Assembly (NCBI RefSeq): GCF_900115175.1
Contig: NZ_FOYV01000001.1
Coordinates: 1,116,001 to 1,180,000 of the forward strand
Source of the DNA: Marinobacter gudaonensis
GTDB lineage: Bacteria; Pseudomonadota; Gammaproteobacteria; Pseudomonadales; Oleiphilaceae
Direction of reading: 5' to 3'
DNA length: 64,000 bases
Shown here in pieces: positions 30,541 through 42,105 of this stretch. Both the position numbers and the translations under genes were made by a program. The notes below the pieces were generated by a model that did not search any database, was not told the DNA's origin, and saw nothing but the letters and a program-made list of their open reading frames with translations. Numbering within the stretch: position 1 is the stretch's first letter; each line of letters opens with the position of its first letter.

Positions 30541-31572
30541 TCATAATTCAAAATTAAATGTGGTGCGAAGTCGGATTTTTTTCAAGGCGGCCTCAGTGAC
30601 AAGTTCGTCACTGCTGTCCAACCAGTCCACATCCGACCACTTCCGCAACCAGGTCAACTGCCGCTTGGCCAGTTGGCGGGTTGCTGCCACTCCCTTGCTG
30701 ACAAAGGTCTGATAATCGTCTTCCCCGGACAAATAGCTCCAGGCCTGGCGATAACCGACACAGCGCATTGAAGGGAGTTCAGGGTGCAAGTCTTCCCTGA
30801 GCATCAGTGCCCGCACTTCGTCAAGAAAACCCGCTTCCAGCATATTCAGAAACCGCTGGCGAATTCGCTCATGAAGCACTCGCCGGTCTGGCGGCACGAT
30901 GGCAAGCTGCACAACAGTATACGGAAGCGAAGGTGTTTCGTCTGCCTGCCAGCGGGTGAAATAGGTGTAATCCTCAATATCGCTACCCCGCTGCGCGCTG
31001 GCTACCTGCCGCTCCGTTCCCGATTCGGCTTGCCAGAATTCCGAGATGGCCTTTCCGGTGAGGCGCCACACCTCAAGAGCCCGCAACAACCGCTGCCGAT
31101 TGTTGGGATGAATCCTCTCCGCCGCTACCGGATCATGGGCGTTCAGCTCGCGGTGCAGCGCCTCCCACCCCCGGGTCTCGGCCTCTTGCTCAAGCGTCCT
31201 GCGCAGCTCCGGACTGGCCGCGGGCAACCCTGACATGCCGTGCAACAGCGCCTTGAAGTACATCATGGTGCCACCGACCAGCAGCGGAATTCGGCCCGCC
31301 GCGGTAATCTCAGCCATGGCCGCCAGGGCGTCCCGGCGAAAATCCGCAGCTGAATAGGTTTCGGCCGGATCACAGATGTCGATGAGCCGGTGCGGCGCCC
31401 GTGACAACTCTTCGGGACTGGGCTTGGCAGTACCGATATCCATGCCCCGATAAATCATCGCCGAATCCACACTGATGATGTCGCAGGGCAAACGCTCGCA
31501 AAGCGCCACGGCGAGATCGGTTTTTCCGGACGCCGTCGGCCCCATCAGAAAAATGGCGGGGGGCAGGGCCAC
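30541..31572 (-). CDS. miaA: tRNA dimethylallyltransferase
   Basis: MiaA adds a dimethylallyl group to A37 of tRNAs reading codons that start with U. The 343-aa protein begins [18 protein letters not shown], with the P-loop at residues 11-18, followed by [19 protein letters not shown] and the [15 protein letters not shown] segment. The GTG start at 31572 lies one base after the mutL stop, indicating coupling; it cannot be much later because the P-loop follows at once. Confidence 0.96.
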   Translation of the reverse strand: MALPPAIFLMGPTASGKTDLAVALCERLPCDIISVDSAMIYRGMDIGTAKPSPEELSRAPHRLIDICDPAETYSAADFRRDALAAMAEITAAGRIPLLVGGTMMYFKALLHGMSGLPAASPELRRTLEQEAETRGWEALHRELNAHDPVAAERIHPNNRQRLLRALEVWRLTGKAISEFWQAESGTERQVASAQRGSDIEDYTYFTRWQADETPSLPYTVVQLAIVPPDRRVLHERIRQRFLNMLEAGFLDEVRALMLREDLHPELPSMRCVGYRQAWSYLSGEDDYQTFVSKGVAATRQLAKRQLTWLRKWSDVDWLDSSDELVTEAALKKIRLRTTFNFEL

Positions 31573-31573
31573 C

Positions 31574-33484
31574 TCAGCGACCCCGCAGGAACAGTTTGTC
31601 CAGTTCGGACAGGGTTACCAGGGTCCACGTTGGCCGGCCGTGGTTGCACTGGCCACTGCGCTCGGTCGCCTCCATGTCGCGGAGTAACGAATTCATTTCC
31701 GGGATGGTGAGCTGCCGGTTGGCGCGTACCGACCCGTGGCAAGCCATCGTGCCCAGGAGCTCGTGTGTGACGGCCTCCACCCGGTCGCTCTGGCCATGTT
31801 CGATCAGGTCCGCCAGCACATCCCTTACCAGTTGCTCGGTGTCGGCACCGCGCAGCAACGCAGGAACCTGGCGCACCGCCAGGGTTTCCGGCCCGATACG
31901 CTCGATCTGCAGACCAAGCTTTTGCAGCTCTTCACCATGGCTCTCGGTAAGCGCGGCTTCTTTCTGGCTGACGGCCAGGGAAATGGGCACGAGCAGAGGC
32001 TGGCTCTTCAGATCCTGTTCGGCCAGCGCCCGCTTCATGCGCTCGTAGGTGATTCGCTCATGGGCCGCGTGCATGTCCACCACGATCAGGCCGGCACGGC
32101 CCTGGGCCAGGATGTAAATCCCGTGCAGCTGGGCAATCGCGTAACCCAGCGGGGGCTCCTGATCGCTGTCTGCCGGCGGTGTCGGCATGGGCGCAACCGC
32201 GTTCTCGCTTACCGGCATAGCCTGCTGAGCCTCGCTGCCACCACCGGCGTTCAGCGACTGGTAGAACGCCATCTGATCACTGGCGCGCCATTCCTGTTGC
32301 GCCTGTTGGTGGCGACCATACCCGTTACCAGCTTCTGTCGACGCACGATAGTCACCCACGTCCGGTTGTCCGTTCCAGGACGCGCCGGCAGGGGCGCCTG
32401 TTGCGGGCATGGCCTGCGGTGAGTCGACGGCAGCCTCGCGCCCGAAAGACTGGGCAACGGCGCCTCGAAAATGATCATCCGGGCGAACGTCTGCCAGTGC
32501 CTTATGCAATGTCCTGAAGATGAAATCATGCACCAGACGGCCATCGCGGAAGCGGACTTCGTGCTTGGTGGGGTGAACGTTGACGTCGACCGTCGCGGGA
32601 TCCACCTCCAGGTAAAGCACAAACGCCGGGTGCCGGTTGTTGTAAAGCACGTCTCGATACGCCTGGCGCACGGCGTGGGCCACCAACCGGTCCCGGATCA
32701 CGCGGCCATTGACAAAGAAATATTGCAGGTCCGCCTGGCTGCGGGAAAAGGTCGGCAGGGCCACCCACCCCCAGAGCCTGAGCCCGGTTGCCTCGGCGTC
32801 GATCACCACGGCGTTATCGATGAATTGCTGGCCACACAGGGATCCGATCCGCCGCTCGCGGTCCAGCGGCGATTCCGCAGGCCGCAAACTCTGTACCACG
32901 CGCTGGTTGTGGCGAAGGGTAAATCCGGCATCGAAACGACTCAGGGCCTGCCGTCGCAAGCACTCTTCCACATGGTTGAATTCGGTTTTCTCGGTACGCA
33001 GGAACTTTCGCCGCGCAGGAGTATTGAAGAACAGGTCACGGACTTCCACTGTGGTGCCGACCGGATGGGCAGCGGGCGATATCCGCGCGTCCATTTCCCG
33101 ACCTTCCACTTCCACCCGCGACGCCGCTTCCTGGGCTTCTGTTCTCGAAGTGAGCGTGAGCCTGGAAACCGAGCTGATACTGGCCAGGGCCTCACCCCGA
33201 AACCCCAGAGACGCCACGGCCTCAAGGTCATCCAGACTGGCTATCTTGCTGGTGGCGTGGCGGCTGAGCGCCAGGGGCAGATCGTCTTCGGCGATACCGC
33301 TGCCGTCGTCACGGACCCGAATCAGTTTCACGCCGCCCTGTTCGATCTCGACATCGACCCGGCCGGCACCGGCATCCAGGGCGTTCTCAACCAGTTCCTT
33401 GACGACAGACGCAGGTCGCTCCACCACCTCGCCCGCGGCAATCTGGTTCGCGAGCCGTGGTGACAGCAATCGAATGGAGGGCAT
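31574..33484 (-). CDS. mutL: DNA mismatch repair protein MutL
   Basis: MutL connects mismatch recognition by MutS with downstream nicking and excision. The 636-aa protein has the N-terminal GHKL ATPase signatures [27 protein letters not shown] and [12 protein letters not shown], then the MutL transducer domain ([13 protein letters not shown]). A variable linker (about 345-440, rich in Gln, Ala and Gly) precedes the C-terminal dimerisation domain. No DQHAxxERxxYE endonuclease motif is present; the corresponding place reads [15 protein letters not shown], in keeping with MutH-type organisms or divergence. It lies between the amidase gene and miaA as in E. coli. Confidence 0.96.
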   Translation of the reverse strand: MPSIRLLSPRLANQIAAGEVVERPASVVKELVENALDAGAGRVDVEIEQGGVKLIRVRDDGSGIAEDDLPLALSRHATSKIASLDDLEAVASLGFRGEALASISSVSRLTLTSRTEAQEAASRVEVEGREMDARISPAAHPVGTTVEVRDLFFNTPARRKFLRTEKTEFNHVEECLRRQALSRFDAGFTLRHNQRVVQSLRPAESPLDRERRIGSLCGQQFIDNAVVIDAEATGLRLWGWVALPTFSRSQADLQYFFVNGRVIRDRLVAHAVRQAYRDVLYNNRHPAFVLYLEVDPATVDVNVHPTKHEVRFRDGRLVHDFIFRTLHKALADVRPDDHFRGAVAQSFGREAAVDSPQAMPATGAPAGASWNGQPDVGDYRASTEAGNGYGRHQQAQQEWRASDQMAFYQSLNAGGGSEAQQAMPVSENAVAPMPTPPADSDQEPPLGYAIAQLHGIYILAQGRAGLIVVDMHAAHERITYERMKRALAEQDLKSQPLLVPISLAVSQKEAALTESHGEELQKLGLQIERIGPETLAVRQVPALLRGADTEQLVRDVLADLIEHGQSDRVEAVTHELLGTMACHGSVRANRQLTIPEMNSLLRDMEATERSGQCNHGRPTWTLVTLSELDKLFLRGR

Positions 33485-33504
33485 GTTGCGGAAAAACCTC
33501 TTGA

Positions 33505-34860
33505 TCAGGACGCGGGGATACGAATGGTTTGCCCTACCATAACACGGTCGTCCCGAAGGTCGTTAAACTGCATCAGCTCGCTCACAGTTGTCTGATTTTT
33601 CCGGGCCACGCCGGAGAGGGTGTCACCCCGCTGGATCCGGTAGTGACTGACACCACCGCCACTCTGACCATTCTGCTTCTGCCAGGCCAGCAAGGTGCCG
33701 GGGGGCGGCGTTTTCTGGAAGTAATCATCAATTCCACCCATGATCGCCTTGGCCAGTCGCGTGCGATACCACTCGGTGGACAGGTTCTTTTCTTCCTGGG
33801 GATTGGAAATAAAACCCGCCTCGACCAGGATCGACGGAATATCCGGGGACTTGAGCACCGCAAACGCGGCCTGTTCCACCCCGGGTTTGTGAAGTTCGGC
33901 CACGCCACCGAGCTGGCCCAGCACGGAGCTGCCGACACCCAGACTGGCGTTGATACTGGCGGTCATGGACAAGTCCAGCAGCACACCGGCCAGGGTGTCG
34001 TCGCGGCCGTCGAGGGACAAGCCTCCAGCGCCACCAATCAGATCGGAACGGTTTTCACTGTTGGCCAGCCAGCGGGCCGTTTCACTGGTAGCCCCCCGCT
34101 GGGAAAGCGCAAACACCGACGCCCCCTTGGGCTGGGGCGTGCGGAAGGCATCCGCGTGCACCGACACGAACAGGTCGGCGTTGTATTTACGTGCCAGGAT
34201 GGTCCGGTTACGCAGGCCGATGTAGTAGTCGCCGGTACGGGTCAGCTTGGCGGTGTAACCCGGTTGCCGATTGATCAGATCTGCCAGGGTTTTCGCCATC
34301 TTCAGCACCACATCTTTCTCGCGGGTTCCCCTGGGTCCGATGGCACCCGGGTCTTCACCGCCATGGCCAGCATCGATAACCACAATGATATCGCGCTTGC
34401 CGCTGGAGTCCTGCGTGACTGTCGGTGCGGTCGCCTTTTCAATGCGACTGCCCCCCTCATCAATGAGGTCGACCACCAGCCGGTGGCCGTATTGCTGGTT
34501 GGGCTCAAGCTGGAAGCTGCGCGGCTTGATGTCGGACTTCAGATCCAGCACCACCCGTAGATCATTGCCGTTACGTGGAGCGCTACGAATCCGCTTGATG
34601 GGGCTGCCTTCCAGGTCGAGAGCCGCAAAATCAGCTTTCAGGCTGGTGTTCTTGAGGTCAATCACCAATCGGGAGGGACCGGACAGTGAGAAAATGTTGT
34701 GATCCACCTCGCCACCGGTGTCGAGCACCAGCCGGGTGTGATCGGGAGCGGGCCATATCCGTGCCCCTTCCACCAGCGTTCTGGCAACAAGAGGCAGCGA
34801 AACCAGCGTGGCCAGCACCAGAACCAGCGTCCGCAAAATGATGGTTGTTTTGATTGCCAT
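33505..34860 (-). CDS. amiB: N-acetylmuramoyl-L-alanine amidase with AMIN and LysM domains
   Basis: This periplasmic zinc amidase cleaves septal peptidoglycan so daughter cells separate. The 451-aa product has a signal peptide (about 1-26), an AMIN domain (about 28-140), an Amidase_3 domain starting [27 protein letters not shown] with zinc His and Glu ligands, and a C-terminal LysM ([19 protein letters not shown]). ATG 34860 starts the signal peptide, with AGGTAGG upstream; a longer reading is rejected. The position between tsaE and mutL corresponds to amiB in E. coli and Pseudomonas. AmiC-type naming is also used for this architecture. Confidence 0.93.
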   Translation of the reverse strand: MAIKTTIILRTLVLVLATLVSLPLVARTLVEGARIWPAPDHTRLVLDTGGEVDHNIFSLSGPSRLVIDLKNTSLKADFAALDLEGSPIKRIRSAPRNGNDLRVVLDLKSDIKPRSFQLEPNQQYGHRLVVDLIDEGGSRIEKATAPTVTQDSSGKRDIIVVIDAGHGGEDPGAIGPRGTREKDVVLKMAKTLADLINRQPGYTAKLTRTGDYYIGLRNRTILARKYNADLFVSVHADAFRTPQPKGASVFALSQRGATSETARWLANSENRSDLIGGAGGLSLDGRDDTLAGVLLDLSMTASINASLGVGSSVLGQLGGVAELHKPGVEQAAFAVLKSPDIPSILVEAGFISNPQEEKNLSTEWYRTRLAKAIMGGIDDYFQKTPPPGTLLAWQKQNGQSGGGVSHYRIQRGDTLSGVARKNQTTVSELMQFNDLRDDRVMVGQTIRIPAS

Positions 34861-34894
34861 ACAGCCTACCTGCCCTTCACAGATTGCAGCCCGG

Positions 34895-35392
34895 TCAGCG
34901 ACCGGCGCCAACCTTTTCCAGTCCTTCAAGTACGTTCAAGCCTCGCTCGGAGTGGGCCGTGATCAGCGCTGTGCGCCCATGTCCCTGCAACTCCAGCTGC
35001 AAAGCCAGATCCGGCTCGGGCAACACCCCTTCGCCGCGGTCTGGCCACTCCACCAGACACAGGTTGTCTCCGGCAAAATAATCCCGGATTCCCATGTATT
35101 CCAGCTCTTCTGGATCACCCAGACGATACAGGTCAAAGTGATAGGCCACGGGCCTCAAGTCTTCATAGGGCTCCACCAGGGTGTAGGTGGGGCTCTTGAC
35201 CGCCCCCTCATGCCCCAGGCCACGCATTACGCCCCGGCTCAGCGTGGTTTTACCCATGCCCAGGTCACCTTCCAGGTATACCACCAGGCCCCGCCCGGAC
35301 GCCGCCACGCGGTTTGCGAGTTCGCGGCCGAGCCGCTCGGTTTCGGCCTCATTGGCAAGAAACACACGACATTCGTTGCCCGCAGCGCTCAT
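34895..35392 (-). CDS. tsaE: tRNA threonylcarbamoyladenosine biosynthesis ATPase TsaE
   Basis: TsaE drives the TsaBCDE machinery that makes t6A37 on ANN-reading tRNAs. The 165-aa protein has the P-loop [14 protein letters not shown] and the typical [10 protein letters not shown] and [22 protein letters not shown] segments. ATG 35392 is preferred, 10 bp after the nnrD stop and with AAAGG upstream. It is part of the nnrD-tsaE-amidase-mutL string. Confidence 0.96.
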   Translation of the reverse strand: MSAAGNECRVFLANEAETERLGRELANRVAASGRGLVVYLEGDLGMGKTTLSRGVMRGLGHEGAVKSPTYTLVEPYEDLRPVAYHFDLYRLGDPEELEYMGIRDYFAGDNLCLVEWPDRGEGVLPEPDLALQLELQGHGRTALITAHSERGLNVLEGLEKVGAGR

Positions 35393-35402
35393 GGAACCTT
35401 TC

Positions 35403-36956
35403 TCATACGTCTTCCCGCTCCCGACCCGGTTCAGACTCGCTGTAAACCCGCGGCAGCTGATCAATCACATCGTTCGGTATCAGCCCCATGAATCCCCGGG
35501 TTTCCGATGCCACATTGGCGGCACGAAGATGCGCGGCGGCTCCCAGCACCGCAGAATGCACCGGGTCGCCAAGCTGGCCATACAGGGCGCCAATAATTCC
35601 CGACAACACATCGCCCATACCGCCTGTCGCCATTCCGGGATTGCTGCCGCTGACAATATCCACCGAACCGTTTCCCGAGGCAACTACGGTTCCCGCCCCC
35701 TTCAGCAACACCGTACCTCCGTACAGTGATTGCAGCTTCTTGCAGGCCCGTAGCCGATCGGATTCCACTTCCGGCACCGAACAGTTGAGCAACCGGGCCG
35801 CTTCACCCGGATGGGGCGTGAGAACCTGGTTCTCGGCCGGTACGGCAACTCTCGCCGCCAAGAGATTCAGGGCGTCGGCATCCAGTACCCGATTCTTGCC
35901 GCTGGCAATCACCTGTTCCAGCATCTGCTGCCCCCACGCGCTTCGACCGATACCCGGGCCGCAAACAACCACGGAGGCACTGTCCAGCAGCGGCGGCAAC
36001 TCCGAGCCATGAATCAGCCCGTGCACCATCACCGAGGGGCATCTGGACAAGGCTGCGGTCACATGTTCCGGACGAGTAGCCAGCGAAACCAGGCCAGCGC
36101 CTGAGCGAAGTGCTGCCTCGGCCGCCAGCAATCCTGCGCCACCGAAACCCCGGTCGCCCGCCACCACCAGCACGTGACCAAACCGTCCCTTGTGGGCGTT
36201 GACGGGGCGTTGCGGCAGCCAATTGCGAATTCGGGCCCAGTCCCGGCGCATGGCAACCGGTGTCTGGCCGCTGACCGGTAACGCAGACTCCGTACCCAGG
36301 CCCTCAAATACCACTTCACCAGCGGCGGCGACGCCTTCGCCGGTAAATAACCCGGCTTTCAGACCGATAAAAGTCACCGTCATGGCAGCGCGTATCACCT
36401 GCCCATCCGCTGCGCCGGTGGTCGCATTCAACCCGGATGGCAGGTCCACCGCCAACACCGGCGCCGGCGAGTTGTTGCAGCGGTCGATCAGGTCGGCAAA
36501 GGGTGCCCGGGGCGCGCCGGAAACGCCGGTGCCCAGCATGGCGTCAACAATCAGTCCAGCCTGCACGAACAGCGCTTCCAGGGCAGATTCATCCAAATCG
36601 CCCAGAGAGACAACATCGACCCCATCGGCCAGTGCCTTTTGCCACGCCTTGCGGGCGTCTCCCGACAGTTTTTCCGTGGGCGCAACGGCAACACACGACA
36701 CGTCCAGGCCATGGCGCCGGGCATTGGCGGCAACCAGGTAACCGTCACCGCCGTTGTTGCCTGCACCACACAGCACCAGAACCCGGCCGCAGTCACGCCA
36801 GTGGCGAACGAGCCTGCGAAAAGCCGCATGGGCTGCTGACTGCATAAGGTCGAAGCCGTCAACGCCCTGCTGCTCGATGACGTAGCGGTCAATTTGCCGC
36901 ACCCCATCGGCGGAAAACAGTGCGTCTGGTAAACTGTGAAGCTCAGACGGCGGCAT
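35403..36956 (-). CDS. nnrD: Bifunctional NAD(P)H-hydrate epimerase / ADP-dependent dehydratase
   Basis: This enzyme repairs hydrated NADH and NADPH. The 517-aa protein joins a YjeF_N epimerase domain (about 1-215; [27 protein letters not shown]) to a ribokinase-like dehydratase domain (about 230-500; [47 protein letters not shown]). It is the first gene of the leftward block that runs to purA and is divergent from queG. The 160-bp gap 36957-37116 is AT-rich with no obvious gene; an AGGAGG at 37027-37032 is not followed by a start codon. Confidence 0.96.
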   Translation of the reverse strand: MPPSELHSLPDALFSADGVRQIDRYVIEQQGVDGFDLMQSAAHAAFRRLVRHWRDCGRVLVLCGAGNNGGDGYLVAANARRHGLDVSCVAVAPTEKLSGDARKAWQKALADGVDVVSLGDLDESALEALFVQAGLIVDAMLGTGVSGAPRAPFADLIDRCNNSPAPVLAVDLPSGLNATTGAADGQVIRAAMTVTFIGLKAGLFTGEGVAAAGEVVFEGLGTESALPVSGQTPVAMRRDWARIRNWLPQRPVNAHKGRFGHVLVVAGDRGFGGAGLLAAEAALRSGAGLVSLATRPEHVTAALSRCPSVMVHGLIHGSELPPLLDSASVVVCGPGIGRSAWGQQMLEQVIASGKNRVLDADALNLLAARVAVPAENQVLTPHPGEAARLLNCSVPEVESDRLRACKKLQSLYGGTVLLKGAGTVVASGNGSVDIVSGSNPGMATGGMGDVLSGIIGALYGQLGDPVHSAVLGAAAHLRAANVASETRGFMGLIPNDVIDQLPRVYSESEPGREREDV

Positions 36957-37116
36957 ACAGCCCTGCTCCCGTTACAGAAACCGGTTTAAGAAAAATGGCC
37001 AGATACCTGTAAAGCATAGCAAAACAGGAGGAAAGGTCATAACTTAATCAAATTAAATATCTGTACCCGAACTTAAGAGCACTTGCTCCTCAACCACCCT
37101 CGCCATCGGCAGAATC

Positions 37117-38196
37117 ATGAGTGCCACAGCTTCCAGCAACACAACACATCCCGAACTCGCTGATTTGCCAGCACTTATACGGCAGTGGGCGCGAGATCTG
37201 GGGTTTGCCGACGTGGGTATCACCACGCCGGACACCGGGGAGCACGCCAGGCATTTGCAGGATTGGCTGGCCGAAGGCTACCAGGGCGACATGGATTACA
37301 TGGGGCACCATGGTGACAAACGCTACACACCGGACTCCCTGGTGCCCGGTACCCGTCGCGTGATCTCGGTTCGCATGGACTATCTGCCGGCACCGGACAG
37401 CCCGAAACGAGCGCTCACTAACCGGGAATCCGCCTATGTGACTCGCTACGCCTTGGGGCGCGATTACCACAAACTGATTCGCAAGCGGTTGGCGCAACTG
37501 GCCGCAAAAATTGATGCCGCCGTGAGCGGCTTCGACTACCGGGCATTCGTAGACAGTGCGCCGGTACTGGAGCGGGCGCTGGCCCAGCGTGCCGGGCTGG
37601 GCTGGATTGGTAAGAACAACATGCTGATTCATCCGAAAGCCGGCTCGTTCTTCTTTCTGGGGGAGATTTTCACCAGTGCGCCCCTGCCAACGGACACGCC
37701 ATTCGAGACTTACCACTGTGGCAGCTGCTCCGCCTGTCTGGACCTGTGCCCCACCGATGCGTTCGTGGGTCCCCACAAGCTGGATGCCAGACGCTGTATC
37801 AGTTACCTCACCATAGAGTTTCGGGGCAGCATTCCGGAGGAACTGCGGCCCCTGATGGGCAACCGGGTATTCGGCTGCGATGACTGCCAACTGGTGTGCC
37901 CCTGGCAGAAGTTCAGCAAGCCTACGGAGGAAAAGGATTTCCAGCCCCGCCACGGGCTGGACAACAGCACTCTGGCCGAGCTGTTTCTGTGGACAGAGGA
38001 GCAATTTCTGAAGCGCACGGAAGGCTCCGCCATCCGACGCACCGGCTATGAGGGCTGGCTGAGAAATCTGGCGGTGGGGCTGGGTAACGCACCCTCAACC
38101 ATCCCGGTGATTGAGGCGCTGAAGCAACGGACAGACCATCCTTCGGAATTGGTCCGCGAACATGTGCGTTGGGCCCTCAAGCAGCACGGCCTATAG
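37117..38196 (+). CDS. queG: Epoxyqueuosine reductase
   Basis: QueG reduces epoxyqueuosine to queuosine in tRNA wobble position 34, using cobalamin and two [4Fe-4S] clusters. The 359-aa protein shows the clusters as [12 protein letters not shown] and, later, [10 protein letters not shown], plus the family segments [22 protein letters not shown] and [12 protein letters not shown]. It ends convergently with orn, overlapping it by 6 bases. Confidence 0.97.
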   Translation: MSATASSNTTHPELADLPALIRQWARDLGFADVGITTPDTGEHARHLQDWLAEGYQGDMDYMGHHGDKRYTPDSLVPGTRRVISVRMDYLPAPDSPKRALTNRESAYVTRYALGRDYHKLIRKRLAQLAAKIDAAVSGFDYRAFVDSAPVLERALAQRAGLGWIGKNNMLIHPKAGSFFFLGEIFTSAPLPTDTPFETYHCGSCSACLDLCPTDAFVGPHKLDARRCISYLTIEFRGSIPEELRPLMGNRVFGCDDCQLVCPWQKFSKPTEEKDFQPRHGLDNSTLAELFLWTEEQFLKRTEGSAIRRTGYEGWLRNLAVGLGNAPSTIPVIEALKQRTDHPSELVREHVRWALKQHGL

Positions 38197-38733
38197 CTTG
38201 AAGAATTCCTGCCGATAGTGGCGCAGTTCGTTGATGGAGTCGCGGATATCATCCAGCGCCAGGTGGCTGCCCTTTTTCTGAACGCCCTTGAGCACGTCCG
38301 GACGCCAGCGGCGGGCCAGTTCCTTGATGGTGGAGACGTCCAGGTTCCGGTAATGGAAGTAGTCTTCCAGTTCGGGCATGTATTTCACGAGGAAGCGACG
38401 GTCCTGGCCGATGCTGTTGCCGCACAGGGGCGACTGGCCTTTCCCGACGTACTTTTTCAGGAACTCGAGGGTTTGTTGTTCGGCCTGGGCCTCTGAGATG
38501 TCACTTTCCCGGACTCGCTTGGTCAGCCCGCTCTCGCCGTGGGTTCGGGTGCACCACTCGTCCATGGCATCCAGTAGGCTATCGGGCTGGTGCACGGCGA
38601 TCACGGGGCCTTCTGCCACGATGTTCAGCTCTGAATCGGTGATGATGGTGGCCATCTCGATGATCCGTTCTTTTTCCGGATCCAGGCCGGTCATTTCCAG
38701 ATCGATCCATACCAGGTGGTTGTTTTCTGACAT
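38191..38733 (-). CDS. orn: Oligoribonuclease
   Basis: Orn is the essential 3'-5' exonuclease that degrades very short RNAs and pGpG, the final product of c-di-GMP breakdown. The 180-aa protein has the DEDD signatures [20 protein letters not shown] and [13 protein letters not shown], and [10 protein letters not shown] near the C-terminus. ATG 38733 gives the standard N-terminus; a TTG 15 bases upstream is unlikely. The pGpG role is relevant to the EAL protein encoded at 57420-58736. Repeat E lies just upstream. Confidence 0.97.
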   Translation of the reverse strand: MSENNHLVWIDLEMTGLDPEKERIIEMATIITDSELNIVAEGPVIAVHQPDSLLDAMDEWCTRTHGESGLTKRVRESDISEAQAEQQTLEFLKKYVGKGQSPLCGNSIGQDRRFLVKYMPELEDYFHYRNLDVSTIKELARRWRPDVLKGVQKKGSHLALDDIRDSINELRHYRQEFFKL

Positions 38734-38760
38734 TTTTCCAGCCTTCAACTTGTGGAGTCT

Positions 38761-38868
38761 GCGGGGGCGGGCAGGCCGTTCCGGGAAGCGCTACGAGCAC
38801 ATCCCTGTGCGCTTGACGTCGGCCATCCCTGGCCGCCGACATTCCCGGAACGGCCTGCCCGCCCCCGC
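38761..38868 (+). repeat. Dispersed palindromic element, copy E
   Basis: Arms 38761-38787 and 38842-38868 are perfect, very GC-rich 27-bp inverted repeats around a 54-nt core. The core has CGCTACGAGCACATCC and TGTGCGCTTG, shared with copies C and D, but a different second hairpin (CGGCC/GGCCG). It occupies the divergent gap between orn and rsgA. A separate 19-base palindrome (GACAGGCTT/AAGCCTGTC) follows at 38904-38922. Confidence 0.92.
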
Positions 38869-39007
38869 CCGAATATTGGAGATATACGAGAGGGTCAGCC
38901 GCCGACAGGCTTTAAGCCTGTCAGACACCCTGATTTGTCTGTGTATTGTGACTGATTAAAGTATGATGTAACACCTCACGAACCCAAACACGGTACGCGC
39001 TCGATAC

Positions 39008-40063
39008 ATGGCAAAACGGCGACTGAACAAACAGCAGCAATTCCGCATCCGGAAAGTCCAGGAAGAACGGGCGGTCCGGGCGGCGCGGCGGGAGAAGAAG
39101 GTTCAGGAACAGGCCGAGGCCGGTGAGCTGGGGCCGGAGCAGGAAGGGCTGGTGATTGCCCACTACGGGCAACAGCTGGATGTGGAGGCTTTGGAGGGAG
39201 AGCACACCGGTGAGGTCGTTCGGTGTTTCGTGCGGGCCAATATCGACAGTCTGGTTACCGGCGACACCGTTGTCTGGCGTCCAGGAAAGAACGAGTCCGG
39301 CGTCATCGTGGCCCGGGGGGAGCGTCGAAACCTGTTGCAACGCCCGGATAACTTCGGTGCCCTGAAGCCGGTGGCAGCCAACATTGACCACATCATTCTG
39401 GTGATCGCGCCGGAACCGGAGCCCCACGACAACCTGATCGACCGATACCTGGTGGCCTCCGAGATCACCGACATTCCTGCCGTCATTCTGCTGAACAAGA
39501 CTGATCTGATTACCGATAGCAACCGGCAGGCGATTGACGCACTGCTTGAGCGTTACGAGGCGCTGGGCTATGAGGTGGTGCGCACGTCCGCGGCCGAATC
39601 TGGTGACCGGCCTTCGCCGGAGGTGGAGCGTCTGGTGCGGGAGCAGACCTGTGTGTTCGTCGGCCAGTCCGGGGTAGGCAAGTCGTCCATCATTCAGACA
39701 CTGATGCCGGATGAGAGCATTCGCGTGGGCGCCGTCTCGGAAAGCACCGGCAAGGGTGTCCATACCACCACGACCGCCAAGCTGTTCCACCTTCCCATTG
39801 GCGGGGAGCTGATTGATTCACCGGGCATCCGGGAGTTCGGCCTGTGGCACATGACCCCGCAGGAGATCGAATACGGGTTCCGGGAGATCCGGGACCTGAT
39901 TGGGCACTGTCGGTTCCGCAACTGCCGCCACATGGGCGATCCCGGTTGCGCGATCGATGCGGCGGCGCAGACCGGAAAGATCAGCGAGGCGCGCCTGAAG
40001 AGTTTTCACCGGATTCTGCAGGATATGGCCGAGCAGCAGGCCCGGGGGCTGAAAGCGGACTGA
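39008..40063 (+). CDS. rsgA: Small-subunit ribosome biogenesis GTPase RsgA
   Basis: RsgA checks 30S subunit maturation. The 351-aa protein has a basic N-terminal tail (MAKRRLNKQQQFRIRKVQEER), an OB fold, and the circularly permuted GTPase order: NKTD (163-166) before the P-loop GQSGVGKSS (219-227) and then DSPGIREFG. The C-terminal zinc site is CRFRNCRHMGDPGC. The order orn, rsgA, motAB follows the Pseudomonas arrangement. Confidence 0.97.
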   Translation: MAKRRLNKQQQFRIRKVQEERAVRAARREKKVQEQAEAGELGPEQEGLVIAHYGQQLDVEALEGEHTGEVVRCFVRANIDSLVTGDTVVWRPGKNESGVIVARGERRNLLQRPDNFGALKPVAANIDHIILVIAPEPEPHDNLIDRYLVASEITDIPAVILLNKTDLITDSNRQAIDALLERYEALGYEVVRTSAAESGDRPSPEVERLVREQTCVFVGQSGVGKSSIIQTLMPDESIRVGAVSESTGKGVHTTTTAKLFHLPIGGELIDSPGIREFGLWHMTPQEIEYGFREIRDLIGHCRFRNCRHMGDPGCAIDAAAQTGKISEARLKSFHRILQDMAEQQARGLKAD

Positions 40064-40088
40064 GCCCCTATCATGCTGCCCGCCCAGA

Positions 40089-41048
40089 CTACCAGTTCAG
40101 CTCACCTGGCGCCGGTTCCGGTTTTTCCTGAAGCCACTCGCCGCTCTCGAGGCGCTCACGCGCGGCTTCCTGCTCTTCTTCGGTGGGTTGGGTCAGGTCA
40201 ATCAGGGGTTCGTCAGCCTGGCCGGCGCTGCTCTGAATGTCATCCACCGTCTTTTTGTTCAGCACAATAATGGAGATACGACGGTTGACTGGCGCCGTGG
40301 GATCTTCCTTGTCGAACAGTACCGAATCACTCAGGCCCACCACCCGGGCAATCTGTTCCTGGCGAACACCGCCGGCAACCAGGGCACGCCTCGCCGTGTT
40401 AGCGCGATCGGCGGAGAGTTCCCAGTTGGTGTAGCCGGGACGACCGCCGAAAGGCGTCGCGTCAGTGTGGCCGGTGATGCTGAGTTTGTTGCTGACCGAA
40501 CCCAGCGTTTTGGCCAACTCGAACAGGATGTCCTGGGAGTAGTACTTCAGTTGTGCCCGGCCACTGTCGAACATCGGCCGGCCGGACCGGTCAACGATCT
40601 GGATACGCAGCCCTTCGTCGGTGATGTCGATCAGCAACTGGTCCTTGAACTCTTGCAGGGTCTCATTCTGTTCAATGCGTTCTTTCAGCTCCTGAAATAG
40701 CTCCTCCATCCGACGCTGCTCAAGGGTTTCTGCCAGCTCATCCACCACCTGATCCTCAATCTGGATCTGATCGGGATCCATGTCGGTGCTGGTTTCCTTG
40801 ACCACCGAGGCACTGCCCTCCAGATCCACAGGGTTCGGTGAGCCGCCCTCCGTAAAGCCAACCGGGTCGCGAAAATACCCCTCAACGGCCCGCTTCTGCT
40901 CCGGAGACGCTGTAGCTGTGAGCCAGAGCACCAGGAAGAACGCCATCATGGCGGTCGCGAAATCGGCAAACGCAACTTTCCAGGAGCCGCCATGATGGCC
41001 GCCGACCACTTTCTTCTTGCGCTTGATGATTATCGGTTGCTCTTCCAC
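40089..41048 (-). CDS. motB: Flagellar motor stator protein MotB
   Basis: MotB anchors the MotA/B proton channel to peptidoglycan. The 319-aa protein has a basic cytoplasmic N-terminus (IIKRKKKVVGGHHGGSWKVAFADFATAMMAFFLVLW) with the proton-carrying Asp in ADFATAMMAFF, and a C-terminal OmpA-like domain with ITGHTDATPFGG and NWELSADRANTARRAL. It starts at GTG 41048, 31 bp after motA. Confidence 0.95.
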   Translation of the reverse strand: MEEQPIIIKRKKKVVGGHHGGSWKVAFADFATAMMAFFLVLWLTATASPEQKRAVEGYFRDPVGFTEGGSPNPVDLEGSASVVKETSTDMDPDQIQIEDQVVDELAETLEQRRMEELFQELKERIEQNETLQEFKDQLLIDITDEGLRIQIVDRSGRPMFDSGRAQLKYYSQDILFELAKTLGSVSNKLSITGHTDATPFGGRPGYTNWELSADRANTARRALVAGGVRQEQIARVVGLSDSVLFDKEDPTAPVNRRISIIVLNKKTVDDIQSSAGQADEPLIDLTQPTEEEQEAARERLESGEWLQEKPEPAPGELNW

Positions 41049-41079
41049 GAATCGGCTCCGGAATCAGTATGGGTCGGAA

Positions 41080-41931
41080 TTACTTGGAGCGAACGTGATC
41101 GTTCAGTTCCTGGAATCCGGGTCGTTTGTCTGTCGGCAGCGCCTTGCGGCCAAACTCGATGGCCATTTGCGGTGCCTGGCCGGACACGGTGGCAACAACC
41201 GAGGCTTTCACACACTCATAGGCCTTGAGCTCATACTTCGCTGCGTGTTCCATGGCAATAGAGGTGGGGCCAACAAACCCGTAGCCCATGAAGATGCCGA
41301 GAAAGGTACCTACAAGAGCAGCGGCAACGCTGAGACCAATCTTCTCTGGCCCCTCGCTCATGAAGTTCATGGTAATCACGATACCAAGCACCGCCGCGAC
41401 AATCCCCAGGCCGGGCAAGGCGTCGGCTATTTTGTTGACGGCATGGGCAGGCTCTTCGATTTCTTGATGGCGACTGTCGATCTCGTTTTCCATCATACCT
41501 TCCAGCTCGTGGGCGGCCATGTTGCCGGAGCTGATGATGCGAAGGTAATCGGTAATGAATGCCAGCAGCTCCTTCGATTTCATGATCGCGGGGTAGCGGG
41601 TAAAAATCTGGCTCGATTCCGGATTATCAATGTCTTCCTCTATGGCCATGACACCCTGCTTGCGGGATTTGTCGAAAATCTCGTACAGCAGGCTGAGCAG
41701 ATCCATGTAAAAGGATTTGTTGAACGGAGACCCGGTGAGCAACTGCAGGCCACGACTGAAGGTTTCCTTGAGGGTATGCACCGGGTTGGCAATGATAAAG
41801 GAGCCCAGGGCAGCACCGAAAATGATCAGCACTTCCGTTGGTTGCCAGAGCACCATCAGGTTGCCGCCGTGAAGAACATAGCCAGTGAAAACACTGGCAA
41901 CAACAATAAGTCCGCCGATGATCAATAACAT
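41080..41931 (-). CDS. motA: Flagellar motor stator protein MotA
   Basis: MotA is the channel and torque-generating stator subunit. The 283-aa protein has four predicted membrane segments: MLLIIGGLIVVASVFTGYVLHGG at the N-terminus, one near FGAALGSFIIANP, and two in the C-terminal half around LPGLGIVAAVLGIVITM and AALVGTFLGIFMGYGFVGP. ATG 41931 matches the E. coli start; a TTG further upstream is rejected. motA and motB form an operon away from the main flagellar cluster, as in Pseudomonas. Confidence 0.95.
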   Translation of the reverse strand: MLLIIGGLIVVASVFTGYVLHGGNLMVLWQPTEVLIIFGAALGSFIIANPVHTLKETFSRGLQLLTGSPFNKSFYMDLLSLLYEIFDKSRKQGVMAIEEDIDNPESSQIFTRYPAIMKSKELLAFITDYLRIISSGNMAAHELEGMMENEIDSRHQEIEEPAHAVNKIADALPGLGIVAAVLGIVITMNFMSEGPEKIGLSVAAALVGTFLGIFMGYGFVGPTSIAMEHAAKYELKAYECVKASVVATVSGQAPQMAIEFGRKALPTDKRPGFQELNDHVRSK

Positions 41932-42105
41932 GGTAAGAAGGAGCGCCTTATAGTCTTGGTTATGGGCCGGAGCCGGAAGCAATCACGCCAAAGGTGACCT
42001 GATAATAGCAAGGCCACGGGCCAACCGCGAAGCCGTGAAACAATTTCTATACAGGTGGCAGTCTTTGGTAAACTTCGCGCCTTTGAGCGCAAAGGATCAC
42101 TTTTA